A stretch of DNA of 37,285 nucleotides, taken from the NCBI GenBank assembly GCA_910587035.1, contig CAJUMQ010000023.1:1-37285 (forward strand). The letters run 5' to 3'. How positions within the stretch are numbered: the first letter of the stretch is position 1; each line of letters begins with the position of its first letter. Positions 9,097 through 17,702 of this stretch are shown here, in pieces. A program made the translations under genes and the position numbers. The notes under the pieces were generated by a model. That model had not been told where the DNA came from and did not search any database. It saw only the letters and a program-made list of their open reading frames with translations. The stretch is from an uncultured Desulfovibrio sp. GTDB taxonomy: Bacteria > Desulfobacterota > Desulfovibrionia > Desulfovibrionales > Desulfovibrionaceae.

Positions 9097-9675
9097 ATGA
9101 GGATCATATTTTTCAGCCTTTTTGCCATATTGCACCTGACTTTGGCGCCCTGCCTGCTGGCAAAGGATGCCACGGGAATCTACGTTGTCGATGTGCAGAA
9201 AGTCATGCGTGTCTCCAAAATCGCTGATCAGGGCAGGGAACATCTGGCAAAAGTCAGAAACATTCTCGATAAGGCCTATGCCGATCTGAAAACCGCCTGG
9301 GAAAAGGCGCCGGAAGCGGACAAGAATGCCGCGCTTGCCGATGGCGCAAGAAAACTGGCGGCCCAGCTGGCAATGGAAGAGCAGGCCAGCACAAAGGTTG
9401 TTACGGATATCATGGTGGAGGAGATAAAAAAATGGCGTCAGGGCAACAATGCGCTGGTGGTGATGCCCCTCCAGAACATTCTGGATGCGGATCAGTCCAT
9501 TGACATCACCACGGCAATTATCATGGCCATGGACAGGCAGACTCCCAAATTCGCCGAGTTGCCTGTGGTAAATATCGTAAAACCCGATCTGCCCGCAGCG
9601 CCAAAAAAACCGGCTGCCAAACCGGCAAGAAAAGCCGCCACGCCCCAGGCCAAAAATGTGCCAGCGCCAAGATGA
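9097..9675 (+). CDS. OmpH/Skp-like periplasmic protein
   Basis: 192 residues from the ATG at 9097, chosen because GGGGG lies 8 nt upstream and the signal peptide MRIIFFSLFAILHLTLAPC starts there; an in-frame ATG at 9061 overlaps the preceding terminator region. After the signal comes IYVVDVQKVMRVSKIADQG, resembling the start of OmpH/Skp proteins, then a long Lys/Glu/Ala-rich helical stretch (about 40-110) like the Skp tentacles. The C-terminus is a Pro/Ala/Lys tail (PAAPKKPAAKPARKA). Skp chaperones carry unfolded outer-membrane proteins across the periplasm. Its place directly after a giant autotransporter suggests, but does not prove, a dedicated chaperone. A different small periplasmic coiled-coil protein remains possible. 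Confidence 0.6.
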   Translation: MRIIFFSLFAILHLTLAPCLLAKDATGIYVVDVQKVMRVSKIADQGREHLAKVRNILDKAYADLKTAWEKAPEADKNAALADGARKLAAQLAMEEQASTKVVTDIMVEEIKKWRQGNNALVVMPLQNILDADQSIDITTAIIMAMDRQTPKFAELPVVNIVKPDLPAAPKKPAAKPARKAATPQAKNVPAPR

Positions 9676-9750
9676 CGTGGAGTGAAAGGCGGCCGGGTTT
9701 TTGATTGGGACAGAGGGCAGAGAAGAGGCGCGAAATCGCGCGTCACACGC

Positions 9751-9778
9751 AAAAAAGCCGCTCCAGGAGCGGCTTTGC
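9751..9778. terminator. Bidirectional terminator hairpin between convergent genes
   Basis: AAAGCCGCTCC (9754-9764) and GGAGCGGCTTT (9766-9776) form a nearly continuous palindrome; the usable hairpin is GCCGCT / AGCGGC with a 5-nt loop. On the minus strand it is followed by six T, fitting termination of leftward transcripts from the 10074-17309 operon. On the plus strand only three T follow, so it is weaker for the OmpH-like gene. Confidence 0.7.
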
Positions 9779-9809
9779 CAGCTGATGCGCTATGGCTGGT
9801 TTAGGTGTT

Positions 9810-9900
9810 GTACGCCCCACATAGGTGGGAAAAAGCATGATCAAGCCAGTTTGTTAAGTCAAATATGACTGGAACACCCCACATGCGCGGGGATAAGTGA
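9810..9900. CRISPR. Vestigial type I-E CRISPR: two degenerate repeats and one 33-nt spacer
   Basis: Repeat 1 (9810-9838) and repeat 2 (9872-9900) are each 29 nt, with a 33-nt spacer (9839-9871), giving a 62-nt period, one base from the usual I-E spacing. Both share CCCCACAT and match at about 19 of 29 positions. Each reduces to the I-E hairpin: CCCCAC-ATAG-GTGGGA in the first, CCCCAC-ATGC-GCGGGG followed by ATAAG in the second. The mismatches look like decay from an original CCCCAC-N4-GTGGGG stem. No third repeat is found one period to either side, and no cas gene is in the window. Orientation is uncertain; GGGGATAA at the repeat 3' side suggests plus-strand reading. Confidence 0.65.
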
Positions 9901-10073
9901 TTTTCGCCTTTTTTTGGCAAAAATAAAAGCATCCACATTTACAGAAAATATCAAGAAAGTTTTTAGACTTTTCCATATTTTTTGACCCGCCCGTAATCCG
10001 CGCCTGTCGCACCAAACCCGTCCGCCTCGCCTCATTTGTAAAACGGAAAAAGTGTGGCCGCCCTTGGCGGCCA
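9901..10073. other. AT-rich intergenic stretch
   Basis: No coding sequence between the CRISPR relic and the end of the MBL-GAF-HD-GYP gene. The part nearest the relic (about 9901-9980) is strongly AT-rich and could be a remnant of a CRISPR leader or simply spacer DNA. Nothing else is recognised. Confidence 0.4.
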
Positions 10074-12082
10074 CTACTTGTACCTGTTCATCACGGCCTC
10101 GATGGTGTCGTGTATCCCGATGAAAAAGCCCACCAGCTCCGGGTCAAAATGGGTGCCAGCGTCTTTTTGCAATATCTCCAGCGCCTTCCCCGAGTCCCAG
10201 GCCTCCTTGTAGCAGCGCCGCGAGACGAGCGCGTCATAGACATCGGCGATTGCGGTTATCCTGGCCCACAACGGAATGTCCTCCCCGGCAGGGGTAGGTA
10301 TGGCCTCGTCTCCGGTGTATCCTTTCCCGTTCCATTTGGCATGGTGATGCAGGGCAATGTCCGCGGCCATGCGATCAATGCCATCGGAACCATCCCTGAA
10401 CAGGCTGGCGCCCATGGCAGCGTGTCTTTCCATGATCGCCCGTTCCTCGTCATCCAGCCTTCCGGGTTTTTTCAGGACGGCATCAGGTATGCCCACCTTG
10501 CCCACATCGTGCAGCATGGCCGCCAGGCGCAGGATGCCTTTTGTGGCGAGGAAATCCTCCGGCTCCACTCCATGCGCTTCGGCCCAGCGGTGGTAAAGCT
10601 CGGCGGCCATGCCACGCACCCGCCAGACATGGCCGGCAGTCTCACTCGGATCCCTGAGCGCGGATGTCTGGAGCATGCGCATAATCATTGAAGTCAGCAG
10701 AAAAGACCGCACAAGGGGCACAGTTGCCATGGCCGCCAGACTTGAAATGGCCTTCTCCATTCCCGCCGTGAACGGGACGGCCTCGCCGTTCTCCAGCGAG
10801 TTGATCAGCTGCAGAACGCCGGCGACCTCTCCCTTCGCGTCGAGCAGTGGCACGGCCAGGACGGATTTCGTGCGGTAGCCGCTCTGCCTGTCGAAAGCCG
10901 CATTGAATCCGTATTCGCTGCCTTCCGGCAACTCATATACATCCGCCAGATTGAGGCTTATGCCTGTCGCCGCCACATAGCCGGCTATGGACGATTTGCT
11001 GATTGGGATGCGCGAGTTCATGTAGAAAAATTTGTTCGCGGCGGATGCGGGGAAAAGTGTGTCGTTTTGCGCGGCCGAAAAGGCCAGCTCGCCATCCTGA
11101 ACCAGGTAGACCGTTCCGGCATCGGCCTTTCCCAGTTTCCTGGCCTCCGTCAGGAGGGCCTCCAGCACAGCATGGGTGTCCGAAAGGGATACCGTTCTTT
11201 TGAAGAAAGCGCAGATCCGGCATTCTCCGCCAAACGGCGCGGACTCGCCAGTTTCCCCCTGGGCAATCATGCGGCCCTGCCATGCCGCGGAAATGTCGAT
11301 GCCGGGATATCGCTTTCTTGCGGCCTGCAGCAGCGCATCTACCTTTTCATCGTCATAGGCGGGGCTAAAATGCCCGAAAATGATTTTTCCTACACCTTTG
11401 CCCCGCAATGACTCAATCCACTGTTCCAGGTGGCTGTGGCCCCAGCCCTCATGCCGAAGGTGCTCCTCCGCGCTGAAATGGCCGTCAACCAGAACCGCGT
11501 CCGCCCCGGCCATGAAGTCAAGCATGGCGGCATTGATTCTTTCGGCACCCTTATCCGGGGCAAGAGGAATCTCATGATCCGCCCCGTAAACAAATGTCGA
11601 TCCATCCGCCCTGATTTATAGGCGAGACAGCCGCCGGGATGATTGGTGGCCATGGCTTCCACAATGATGCTGCCTGTCTTAATTTGATCTCCTGAGGAAA
11701 TTTCAATAATTTCAAGATTATGCAGTGATTCAGATTCAACGGGGTGGAATACTCCGTCAAACAGCCGCCCAATCTGGGCCTTCGTGCCGGGAGGGCCATA
11801 AATAACTGCCCGGCCGGAATAAATGCCTGAAAAGAAGGGCAGCCCCTGGATATGATCAATATGGACGTGGCTCAAAAAGATGACAGGCGGCTTTGCCGGC
11901 ACCTGTCCATCTCTGTCAAGACCTGCCCGGTCAAGCGCGCCAAGGCCGCTCCCCGCGTCAAGGATGATTTGATCTCCGGCATCAGCTCGGACTTCAATGC
12001 AACTTGTGTCCCCGCCATAACGGCTGTAGCGCGATCCGGAGACGGGCATTGACCCCCGCGTCCCCCATATATTCACCAGCAT
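10074..12082 (-). pseudogene. MBL-fold hydrolase / GAF / HD-GYP protein split by a 1-nt frameshift
   Basis: Two minus-strand frames make one protein of about 669 residues. The first (from ATG 12082, GGGAGG 7 nt upstream) holds the metallo-beta-lactamase core with HVHIDH (72-77) and NHPGGCLAY. The second carries GADHEIPL, DGHFSAEEH and IFGHFSP, completing that domain, then a GAF domain and a C-terminal HD-GYP domain: LHDVGKVGIPD, HHHAKWNGKGYTGD (GYT, not GYP), ADVYDAL. Adding one T to the TTT at 11615-11617 rejoins the frames as YKIRADGSTFVYGADHEIPL. HD-GYP domains hydrolyse cyclic di-nucleotides; this MBL subfamily includes cyclic-nucleotide phosphodiesterases. It is last in the FecR operon, 18 nt after the cyclase. 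The indel may be real or a homopolymer sequencing error. Confidence 0.85.
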
Positions 12083-12100
12083 GCCTATCCTCCCTGTATT

Positions 12101-14275
12101 CTATTTCGTGTCATAGGTCCACACTCCGGCCCAGTCATCAGGACTTTTTGCCTGAAGCTGACGGCAGCGCTCAGCGAATAACGAGGCGCCCGTCTTCATG
12201 TCCCCAATCTCCAGAAGTCCCGCGAACATGCGTGAGGCCGTGGCGAAATCCCCAGCGAAGTAGGCGGACAGGGCCTCTTTCCAGCGGCTTTCATACTCTT
12301 CTTCAGCGCCGCTATTCGGATCAATGGGCATGAATATCTCAAGGGGTCTCGAGCTGCCCTTGACCCTTATGCGGTCCAGAGGGCGAAAATATATGCCGCC
12401 GCATTTTTCCATAACCGCCCGGCTGACGACTATGCCCGCGCCATAACGCTTGCACAGGCCTTCCAGCCAGGAGGCAAGGTTCACATTGTCGCCGATGCAT
12501 GTATAATTGAGCAGATCATCAGAACCCATATTGCCCACCTGTACCGGGCCGGAATGGATGCCCGCGCCGATGTTTATCTCCACGCCAAAATCGCGGACGA
12601 ATTGCGGTCTGAGTTTTTCAAGCCGCCTCTGCATGTCCAGGGCGGCAATCACGGCTTTTTTCTGGTGATCCGCCACATCCAAGGGGGCATTCCAGAAGGC
12701 CATGAGCGCGTCGCCTATGAACTTGTCCAGCGTCCCCTCCCTGGCTGTGACGCAGGCGGTCATCGGCGTGAAATAGCTGTTCAGAAGCCTCACGAGCTGG
12801 CCCGGATCCATTTTTTCCGAAATTGTGGTGAAGTTGCGCACGTCAGTAAACAGCACGCTCAGCTCCCTGTTTTCCCCGGCCAGAGCCCTGGGGCCATTGG
12901 CCGCGATCCGGTTCACTGCCTCCGGCGCCACATAATGGGCGAAGGCCCGCTTTATTCGCCTTTTGGCAGCCTGTTCGCACCAGAAACGCGCCGGGATGAG
13001 AAAGGACCCTGTAAGCATGGGGGCAAGAAAGGCGTAGGCCGGCGATATGAACACGCCCTTTGTAAAGAAATGCCATGAGCCCCATAACAGGGCCGCCATG
13101 GCGGCCAGAGCGACAGGCACATAGCCAGCCGGGGGCAGGAGCCCGAATATGGCCATAGCCAGAACAGTTGACAGGATGATGGCGAGGGCCTGAAGCCCGA
13201 AGGTGTAGGGAGGAATGGCTATATGCCGGCCGGAAAGCATGTTGTCCACAAGGGTGGCGTGAATTTCCACGCCCGGCATGGTGGCGTCCATGGGCGTGGC
13301 GCGCAGGTCCAGAAGACCGGTAGCTGAGTATCCGATAAAAACGATGCGCCCGGAAAGCTCATTGGCGCCGACAGCGCCTGAAAGCACATCCGCGGCGCTG
13401 AAACTGGGATAAGTGCCTCCCGGGCCATGGTAGAAAGGCCTGAATGTTCCGTCCGGCCCCACAGGCGCCTTGATCTGCCCGGCCTGGATCCGCGCCAGTC
13501 CGTCCATGTCCGAATCAAGGCGCAAGGTTTTTTTCCCCATCGCGGCCATCAGGGTCCTGAGGGACAGGGCTGCATAGATATTGTCTTTCGCGCGCACAAG
13601 CAGGGGAACGGAACGCACAACGCCATCATCATGGACATTTGAGTTTATGATGCCTATCGGCGCGGCATCCGTGAAGATCTTCATGGGAATGAGCAGGCCT
13701 TTCGCGCTGGTGACCGTGTCGCGGGGGCAAGGCGCGCCGGCAGGTGTCTTTTCCGCAAGGCCGGTGGACCTGGGCAATTCAGCCGGCATGCCCGACGCGT
13801 CCGTAAACTCGGCGAATGCGCCCAGCACAACGGGCTTGCCCATGATCATCCGGCTGAAGCCCTGATCATTGTCCAGATATTCCGGTGGGATCTTGTCCAG
13901 ATCAATGTCTATGCCCAGCCTGCTCTTTATATCGGCCCTCATGGAGGCCGGAGAGGATCGGTCCGGCTCAGCCAAAAGGATATCCAGGCCAACGGCTACG
14001 GCCCCGCCTTGCAGTATCTTTTCCACCAGATCGCCAAGCAGGACGCGCGGCCAGGGCCATTGGCCAAGCTTTTTGAGACTTGCCTCATCTATTTCCACAA
14101 TTGCCGGAGCGGGGTGGATGGCCGGCTTTTCAGACAGCCGCATCCATGTGTCATATACGAGATTGTCCAGCCTGGCCGCCGGCAGGGGCCGAAAATAAAC
14201 ACAGGCAAGGCAAAGAAAGATGACAGCCGCGCCCAGGGACGCGGCTGCTGTGAGGCTGGAAATCCGGTCGCGCAT
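12101..14275 (-). CDS. CHASE2-domain class III adenylate/guanylate cyclase, catalytic Arg replaced
   Basis: 724 residues. The ATG at 14275 overlaps the preceding gene's TGA as TGATG, so translation is coupled; a TTG one codon upstream is unlikely. Order: N-terminal membrane anchor, a periplasmic CHASE2 sensor (from about 35 to 325), three membrane segments (about 330-420), then the cyclase domain (about 455-650). The domain has FTDVRNFT and KFIGDALMAFW with both metal-binding aspartates, and a G-rich IGAGIHSGPVQVGNMG. In the motif normally NxxxR, the sequence reads VNLASWLEG: Trp (codon 12467-12469) stands where the transition-state arginine belongs, one base from CGG. Activity is therefore doubtful. 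A conserved C-terminal tail follows. It likely receives an envelope signal and, if active, makes cAMP or cGMP for the adjacent MBL/HD-GYP protein. Confidence 0.9.
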   Translation of the reverse strand: MRDRISSLTAAASLGAAVIFLCLACVYFRPLPAARLDNLVYDTWMRLSEKPAIHPAPAIVEIDEASLKKLGQWPWPRVLLGDLVEKILQGGAVAVGLDILLAEPDRSSPASMRADIKSRLGIDIDLDKIPPEYLDNDQGFSRMIMGKPVVLGAFAEFTDASGMPAELPRSTGLAEKTPAGAPCPRDTVTSAKGLLIPMKIFTDAAPIGIINSNVHDDGVVRSVPLLVRAKDNIYAALSLRTLMAAMGKKTLRLDSDMDGLARIQAGQIKAPVGPDGTFRPFYHGPGGTYPSFSAADVLSGAVGANELSGRIVFIGYSATGLLDLRATPMDATMPGVEIHATLVDNMLSGRHIAIPPYTFGLQALAIILSTVLAMAIFGLLPPAGYVPVALAAMAALLWGSWHFFTKGVFISPAYAFLAPMLTGSFLIPARFWCEQAAKRRIKRAFAHYVAPEAVNRIAANGPRALAGENRELSVLFTDVRNFTTISEKMDPGQLVRLLNSYFTPMTACVTAREGTLDKFIGDALMAFWNAPLDVADHQKKAVIAALDMQRRLEKLRPQFVRDFGVEINIGAGIHSGPVQVGNMGSDDLLNYTCIGDNVNLASWLEGLCKRYGAGIVVSRAVMEKCGGIYFRPLDRIRVKGSSRPLEIFMPIDPNSGAEEEYESRWKEALSAYFAGDFATASRMFAGLLEIGDMKTGASLFAERCRQLQAKSPDDWAGVWTYDTK

Positions 14276-15633
14276 CAAAAGCTGAACACCAGGCCGGTGC
14301 TTATCTGGTGCTGGTCATAACGGTAAAATGGGCTATTGGAATAGCTTTTCAGATATTGCCAGCCCACTTCCACGCCGACATTTTCAGAGAAGTTCCAGGT
14401 GAGCCCCAGGCCCGTCATCAGCAGGTTATCGGAGCGGTTGTCCTCGCCGAAATATTTGGTGAGCTCTGTGGATGCGTCATGATACTGGCTATGCCGCCAC
14501 CCGATGAAAGGCGACAGCTTGACCTTGCGGAAAACCTCAAGGTCAAGCCGTAAAAGCGCCTCATAACCGTCATAGGCCTAGCGCTCCTCGCTTGTGGACG
14601 CGCCGATGTATTTTATGCCGCCTAGGAGGGAATGCTTTCCGCCGCCCAGCAGCAGGCGCCCATAGAGTCCCGCATTGCCATATACGCCATCCTTGCCATC
14701 GTATTCCATATAGGCGCGGCTGTCGATGCCGGCGCGGGCTATAAGCTGAAAATTGGGCAGAAGGGCGTAAATGAAGGATGCCTCACCGCCCCACAGGGTC
14801 ATGCTGTCAAAGGGATCGAAAGTAGCGTTGCCCACCCTGCCGCGCATGTCAAAGACGGATTTTTCCCCAACATGGCGCAGTCCAAGGGATGCGTGGCCCC
14901 ATGTGAAATACTGGTTGGATGGCAGGGAGTTGTTGTATTTTTTGCCGAAAAAGGCGAAATCGCCAACAAGATGCCAAGGCGTATCCTCGCCCAGCTGCCA
15001 GCCCCAGTTGAGATTGCCGTTGATGTATTCGCCGAAGGCGTCCTTCTTTTCCGCGTCCTCGGTCAGGCGGAATGTGTATGGCCCGATATCCACATCCAGA
15101 TTGTCCAGGCCGCCCGTGGCGTTGCTGCTCCAAAGCACACCCATGGCCAGGCGCCCTGCGCTCTTGAACCTGTCATAGCGGGAGGCGGCGGATTTGGCGG
15201 CCTTTGCCAGATCCTCCTGCTGGCCCTTGTCGGCGATATTCGGATCAAGGCGCAAGGCCTCCCTCATTTCGGCACCGGATGCCGCCTGATCGCCCGCCCG
15301 CGCATAGGCCTTGGCCAGGGCCAGGCGCAGGGCCGGATTATCCGGCTGCAGCTCAACCACCCTCTCAATGGCGCTGATGGCCTGGTTGTCCCGCCCTGTG
15401 GCGAAGGCGGCCTGGGAAAGCATGGCATTGACTTCGATGTTTTCCGGCTCCTCGCGCATGAGATTGCGCAGCATCTGCCAGGCATCCTCGTTCTTGCCCT
15501 GTTTGAGCATGACTTTGGCCTGTTCAAGATACTGCGATGCCATCAGGCGCGCGCCGGGGCCTTCGGGAGTGGCGGCGAGCGCCGGAACATTGCAAAGAAT
15601 CAGGAGGAGAAGGAATGAAACGAATTTACGCAT
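14275..15633 (-). pseudogene. TPR protein with C-terminal outer-membrane barrel, interrupted by an amber codon
   Basis: The signal peptide MRKFVSFLLLLILCNVPALA starts at 15633; an in-frame ATG at 15723 has a stronger ribosome site (GAGGGAGG) but puts 30 residues before the signal. Three TPR-like repeats (about 30-130) precede a DUF560-like transmembrane barrel rich in alternating aromatic strands. A TAG at 14578-14580 (codon 352) interrupts it, yet the same frame continues for another 100 codons (YEALLRLDLEVFRKVKLSPF onward) to GLVFSF and TGA, a normal barrel C-terminus. That TGA overlaps the cyclase start, showing the original gene ran this far. Without its last strands the barrel should not fold. 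The family is linked to surface display or secretion, often beside FecR proteins. Second gene of the operon. Confidence 0.82.
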
Positions 15634-15797
15634 TGAAGACCGGCCTTCTGGTTCTGTTTGTGAAACGAAAAGTCCAAAGGCTGACATGGCCCGGCGTGAA
15701 TAAAATGGAGTCATGATTGCCATGCCCGCCTCCCTCATTGTTTGGTAATGGCAATCGGCTGGGCCGGGGTTGCATAAAGCCGGGTACCTTCAGAGTT

Positions 15798-17309
15798 CTA
15801 CCCCCCATTCCAAGATGAGGTATGATCTGTGTTGGTGTAGTCACCCGTTATCTGTCCCGAGGTGTTCGAGCTGAACCTTAGATTGATGGTTCCTCTATTG
15901 TCTACTCTATCGGAATCGGGCAGAGCTATAAAACCATAACCTTCTGAATCAAGTATACTTGGTCTATCTCCCATGCCCAACTGAGAGAGGTCAAGATTCG
16001 TCGATGCCGCATAGGTTCTCGATTGCAGCTGTCCGTTTTCAAGCACCGGAACAGTAATATTTTCGTAGGTAAGCGTCCATTCCATTACATCCCCAGTGGT
16101 GGTGACTGACTGATATTGGGTTGGCACTGTGAAGCTTATGCTCGCATCGGCCGTCAAAATTGGCGTTACCAACACATTGGTGCTGAAATTTATCGGCCCG
16201 GTGCCGCTAAACGTGCCCGCCAGTTCGGGCAAGCTCACCACATAATTCTGCACCGGAGGCTCAGGTGTGGGCACATCCGGGCCTACCACCGGGGTATCCG
16301 GCACTTCCGGCACTGTTGGCGTGTCCGGCACGTCCGGCACCGTTGGTGTGTCCGGCACCGGCGTGTCAGGCTTGGACACATCAGGGGCCGGGGGCGTTAC
16401 AGCCGGCGGAACAACCGGGGTGGAAGGATTTTGACCCGGGGAATACGCTGCCACAAGCGTCGCTCCCTGGGCCATTTGCGCATGGTTATAAGGATCGATC
16501 TGCGGCGCCTGGGAGTTCTGGACGGGCAGATTGCCGGCAAGGGCCAGATTGGCGCGGACAGCGCTTGACGGGACATTGCGCGGTGATTTGGCCCTTGCCA
16601 CGGCGCGAGGCGTGAACTTGCCTCTGAGCGCGTCCGCGAAATCCTTGGCCTCCGCTGTCGTGGCCGCGCGATCCGTCATTCCCTCCGGCCCGATCTTGAT
16701 CAGCCTGCCCGGCGAGCGCATCCTGATTGTCTGGCCGGTATGGCGGTTGCGCACTGTAACCCCTTGGCCCGAAGTCTCGCTGAGATAGACAAAGGTATTG
16801 TCCCCCTGAACCTGTATGGTCACTATCGTGCCGCGTATGCCTATGCTTGCCTGCGGCGTATTGACAGTGAAGGCCTGCGGATTGCGCCGGCTGACCTCTC
16901 CGGTGATGATCCTTGCCGTGCCCACTGTCAGGTTAAAGACGATGTTTTCCTCCTGGGGCGTGTCCACATATTCGGATATGGTTATTTCCGTATCCGGGGC
17001 CACGCTCAAGGTGGAATCGTCATTGAACACCAGCTGCGCCTTGCCTGTGGAGTCGCTTTTCAAAAGCGCCTTGATGGGTACGTTCATCTTTGCGGCGATG
17101 GTTTCCGTCCTGCCGTCAATAATGGAGACCACGCCTGGATTCACAGCCATGACATAGGCCGCATCAGGGCTGGTGGCGCCCCTGGCTGAATCATGGAACA
17201 CGAGAATGAAAATGAAAGCCAAAAAAATCCAGTCGAGCGTCTGATCATGGTCGATCCTGATGTATGCGGCTGGCAATGCCGGTTGAAATGAAAAACCGTC
17301 TGTATCCAT
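15798..17309 (-). CDS. FecR-domain surface/periplasmic protein with proline-rich linker
   Basis: 503 residues from the ATG at 17309 (GGGGGG 6 nt upstream); the frame is open to 17444, but that extension reads through MBL-relic DNA. A hydrophobic segment LDWIFLAFIFILVF (about 26-39) acts as signal or anchor. The FecR domain (about 60-200) shows DDSTLSVAPDTEITISEY and VNTPQASIGIRGT. A Pro/Asp/Thr/Val linker (about 300-355) is built from imperfect copies of PDTPTVPDV. The last 150 residues look like a beta-rich lipocalin/barrel-type domain. The gene ends in a run of six G (15801-15806), where one lost base would open 50 further codons; those look non-coding, so the annotated end is preferred. 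First gene of the four-gene operon; FecR proteins commonly relay or anchor envelope signals. Confidence 0.85.
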   Translation of the reverse strand: MDTDGFSFQPALPAAYIRIDHDQTLDWIFLAFIFILVFHDSARGATSPDAAYVMAVNPGVVSIIDGRTETIAAKMNVPIKALLKSDSTGKAQLVFNDDSTLSVAPDTEITISEYVDTPQEENIVFNLTVGTARIITGEVSRRNPQAFTVNTPQASIGIRGTIVTIQVQGDNTFVYLSETSGQGVTVRNRHTGQTIRMRSPGRLIKIGPEGMTDRAATTAEAKDFADALRGKFTPRAVARAKSPRNVPSSAVRANLALAGNLPVQNSQAPQIDPYNHAQMAQGATLVAAYSPGQNPSTPVVPPAVTPPAPDVSKPDTPVPDTPTVPDVPDTPTVPEVPDTPVVGPDVPTPEPPVQNYVVSLPELAGTFSGTGPINFSTNVLVTPILTADASISFTVPTQYQSVTTTGDVMEWTLTYENITVPVLENGQLQSRTYAASTNLDLSQLGMGDRPSILDSEGYGFIALPDSDRVDNRGTINLRFSSNTSGQITGDYTNTDHTSSWNGG

Positions 17310-17459
17310 AGGCAGCCCCCCGATTTTTCGTCCGCGAAATGCGAGGGCATGGAAGATATTCGAAATCTTCCGGAAAATTTTACCTAAATCCTGAAGGGAT
17401 TCTTTCCGGATCCGGCCTGTCGCAAAGCGAGCCTGCGGCCTCAACAGGCTGCCCCGTCC

Positions 17460-17665
17460 TTCCTGCCCGATATGATCTCCGCGCTGAAATGGCCGTCAGC
17501 CAGAACCACCTCGGCCCAGCCATGAAGTCCCGCAAGGCCTCATTAGCTTTTTGGCATCCGCATCCCATGAAAGCGGCATCTCGTATTCCGCCCCATAAAC
17601 CAATGCTCAGCCATCGGGTTATCCGGACATTTTGCCGAAACAGGCGAGTTGCGGAGGGTTCCGGC
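17460..17665 (-). pseudogene. Relic of a second MBL-fold gene
   Basis: The minus strand reads, across several frames, NPPQLACF, LVYGAEYEMPL, DFMAG and AEVVLADGHFSAE, in the same order as NHPGGCLAY, FVYGADHEIPL, DFMAG and DAVLVDGHFSAE of the MBL gene at 10074-12082. At DNA level, CGCGCTGAAATGGCCGTCA occurs identically at 11469-11487 and in this relic. Two in-frame stops and at least two frameshifts rule out function. It is a decayed partial duplicate, or what remains of a former neighbouring module, lying just upstream of the FecR operon. Confidence 0.75.
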
Positions 17666-17702
17666 ATTTTTCCGGAAAATATGCCGGAAGCGACCTTTGT
17701 GG

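Noticed and set aside
9866..9900. Reading the CCCC...GGGG hairpin as a terminator
   Set aside because: No T run follows it, and a second similar hairpin one CRISPR period away explains it better.
14632..15618. 328-codon plus-strand frame opposite the TPR/barrel gene
   Set aside because: Opposite strand has TPRs, a signal peptide and barrel strands; this frame encodes no recognisable protein.
15626..15800. Extension of the FecR protein by restoring or removing one G in the run at 15801-15806
   Set aside because: The added ~50 residues look non-coding and would run over the start of the TPR gene.
16300..16400. Tandem DNA repeat in the FecR gene
   Set aside because: The repeats are codon-level copies of a Pro/Asp/Thr linker, normal for such linkers, and too imperfect to call a separate repeat element.
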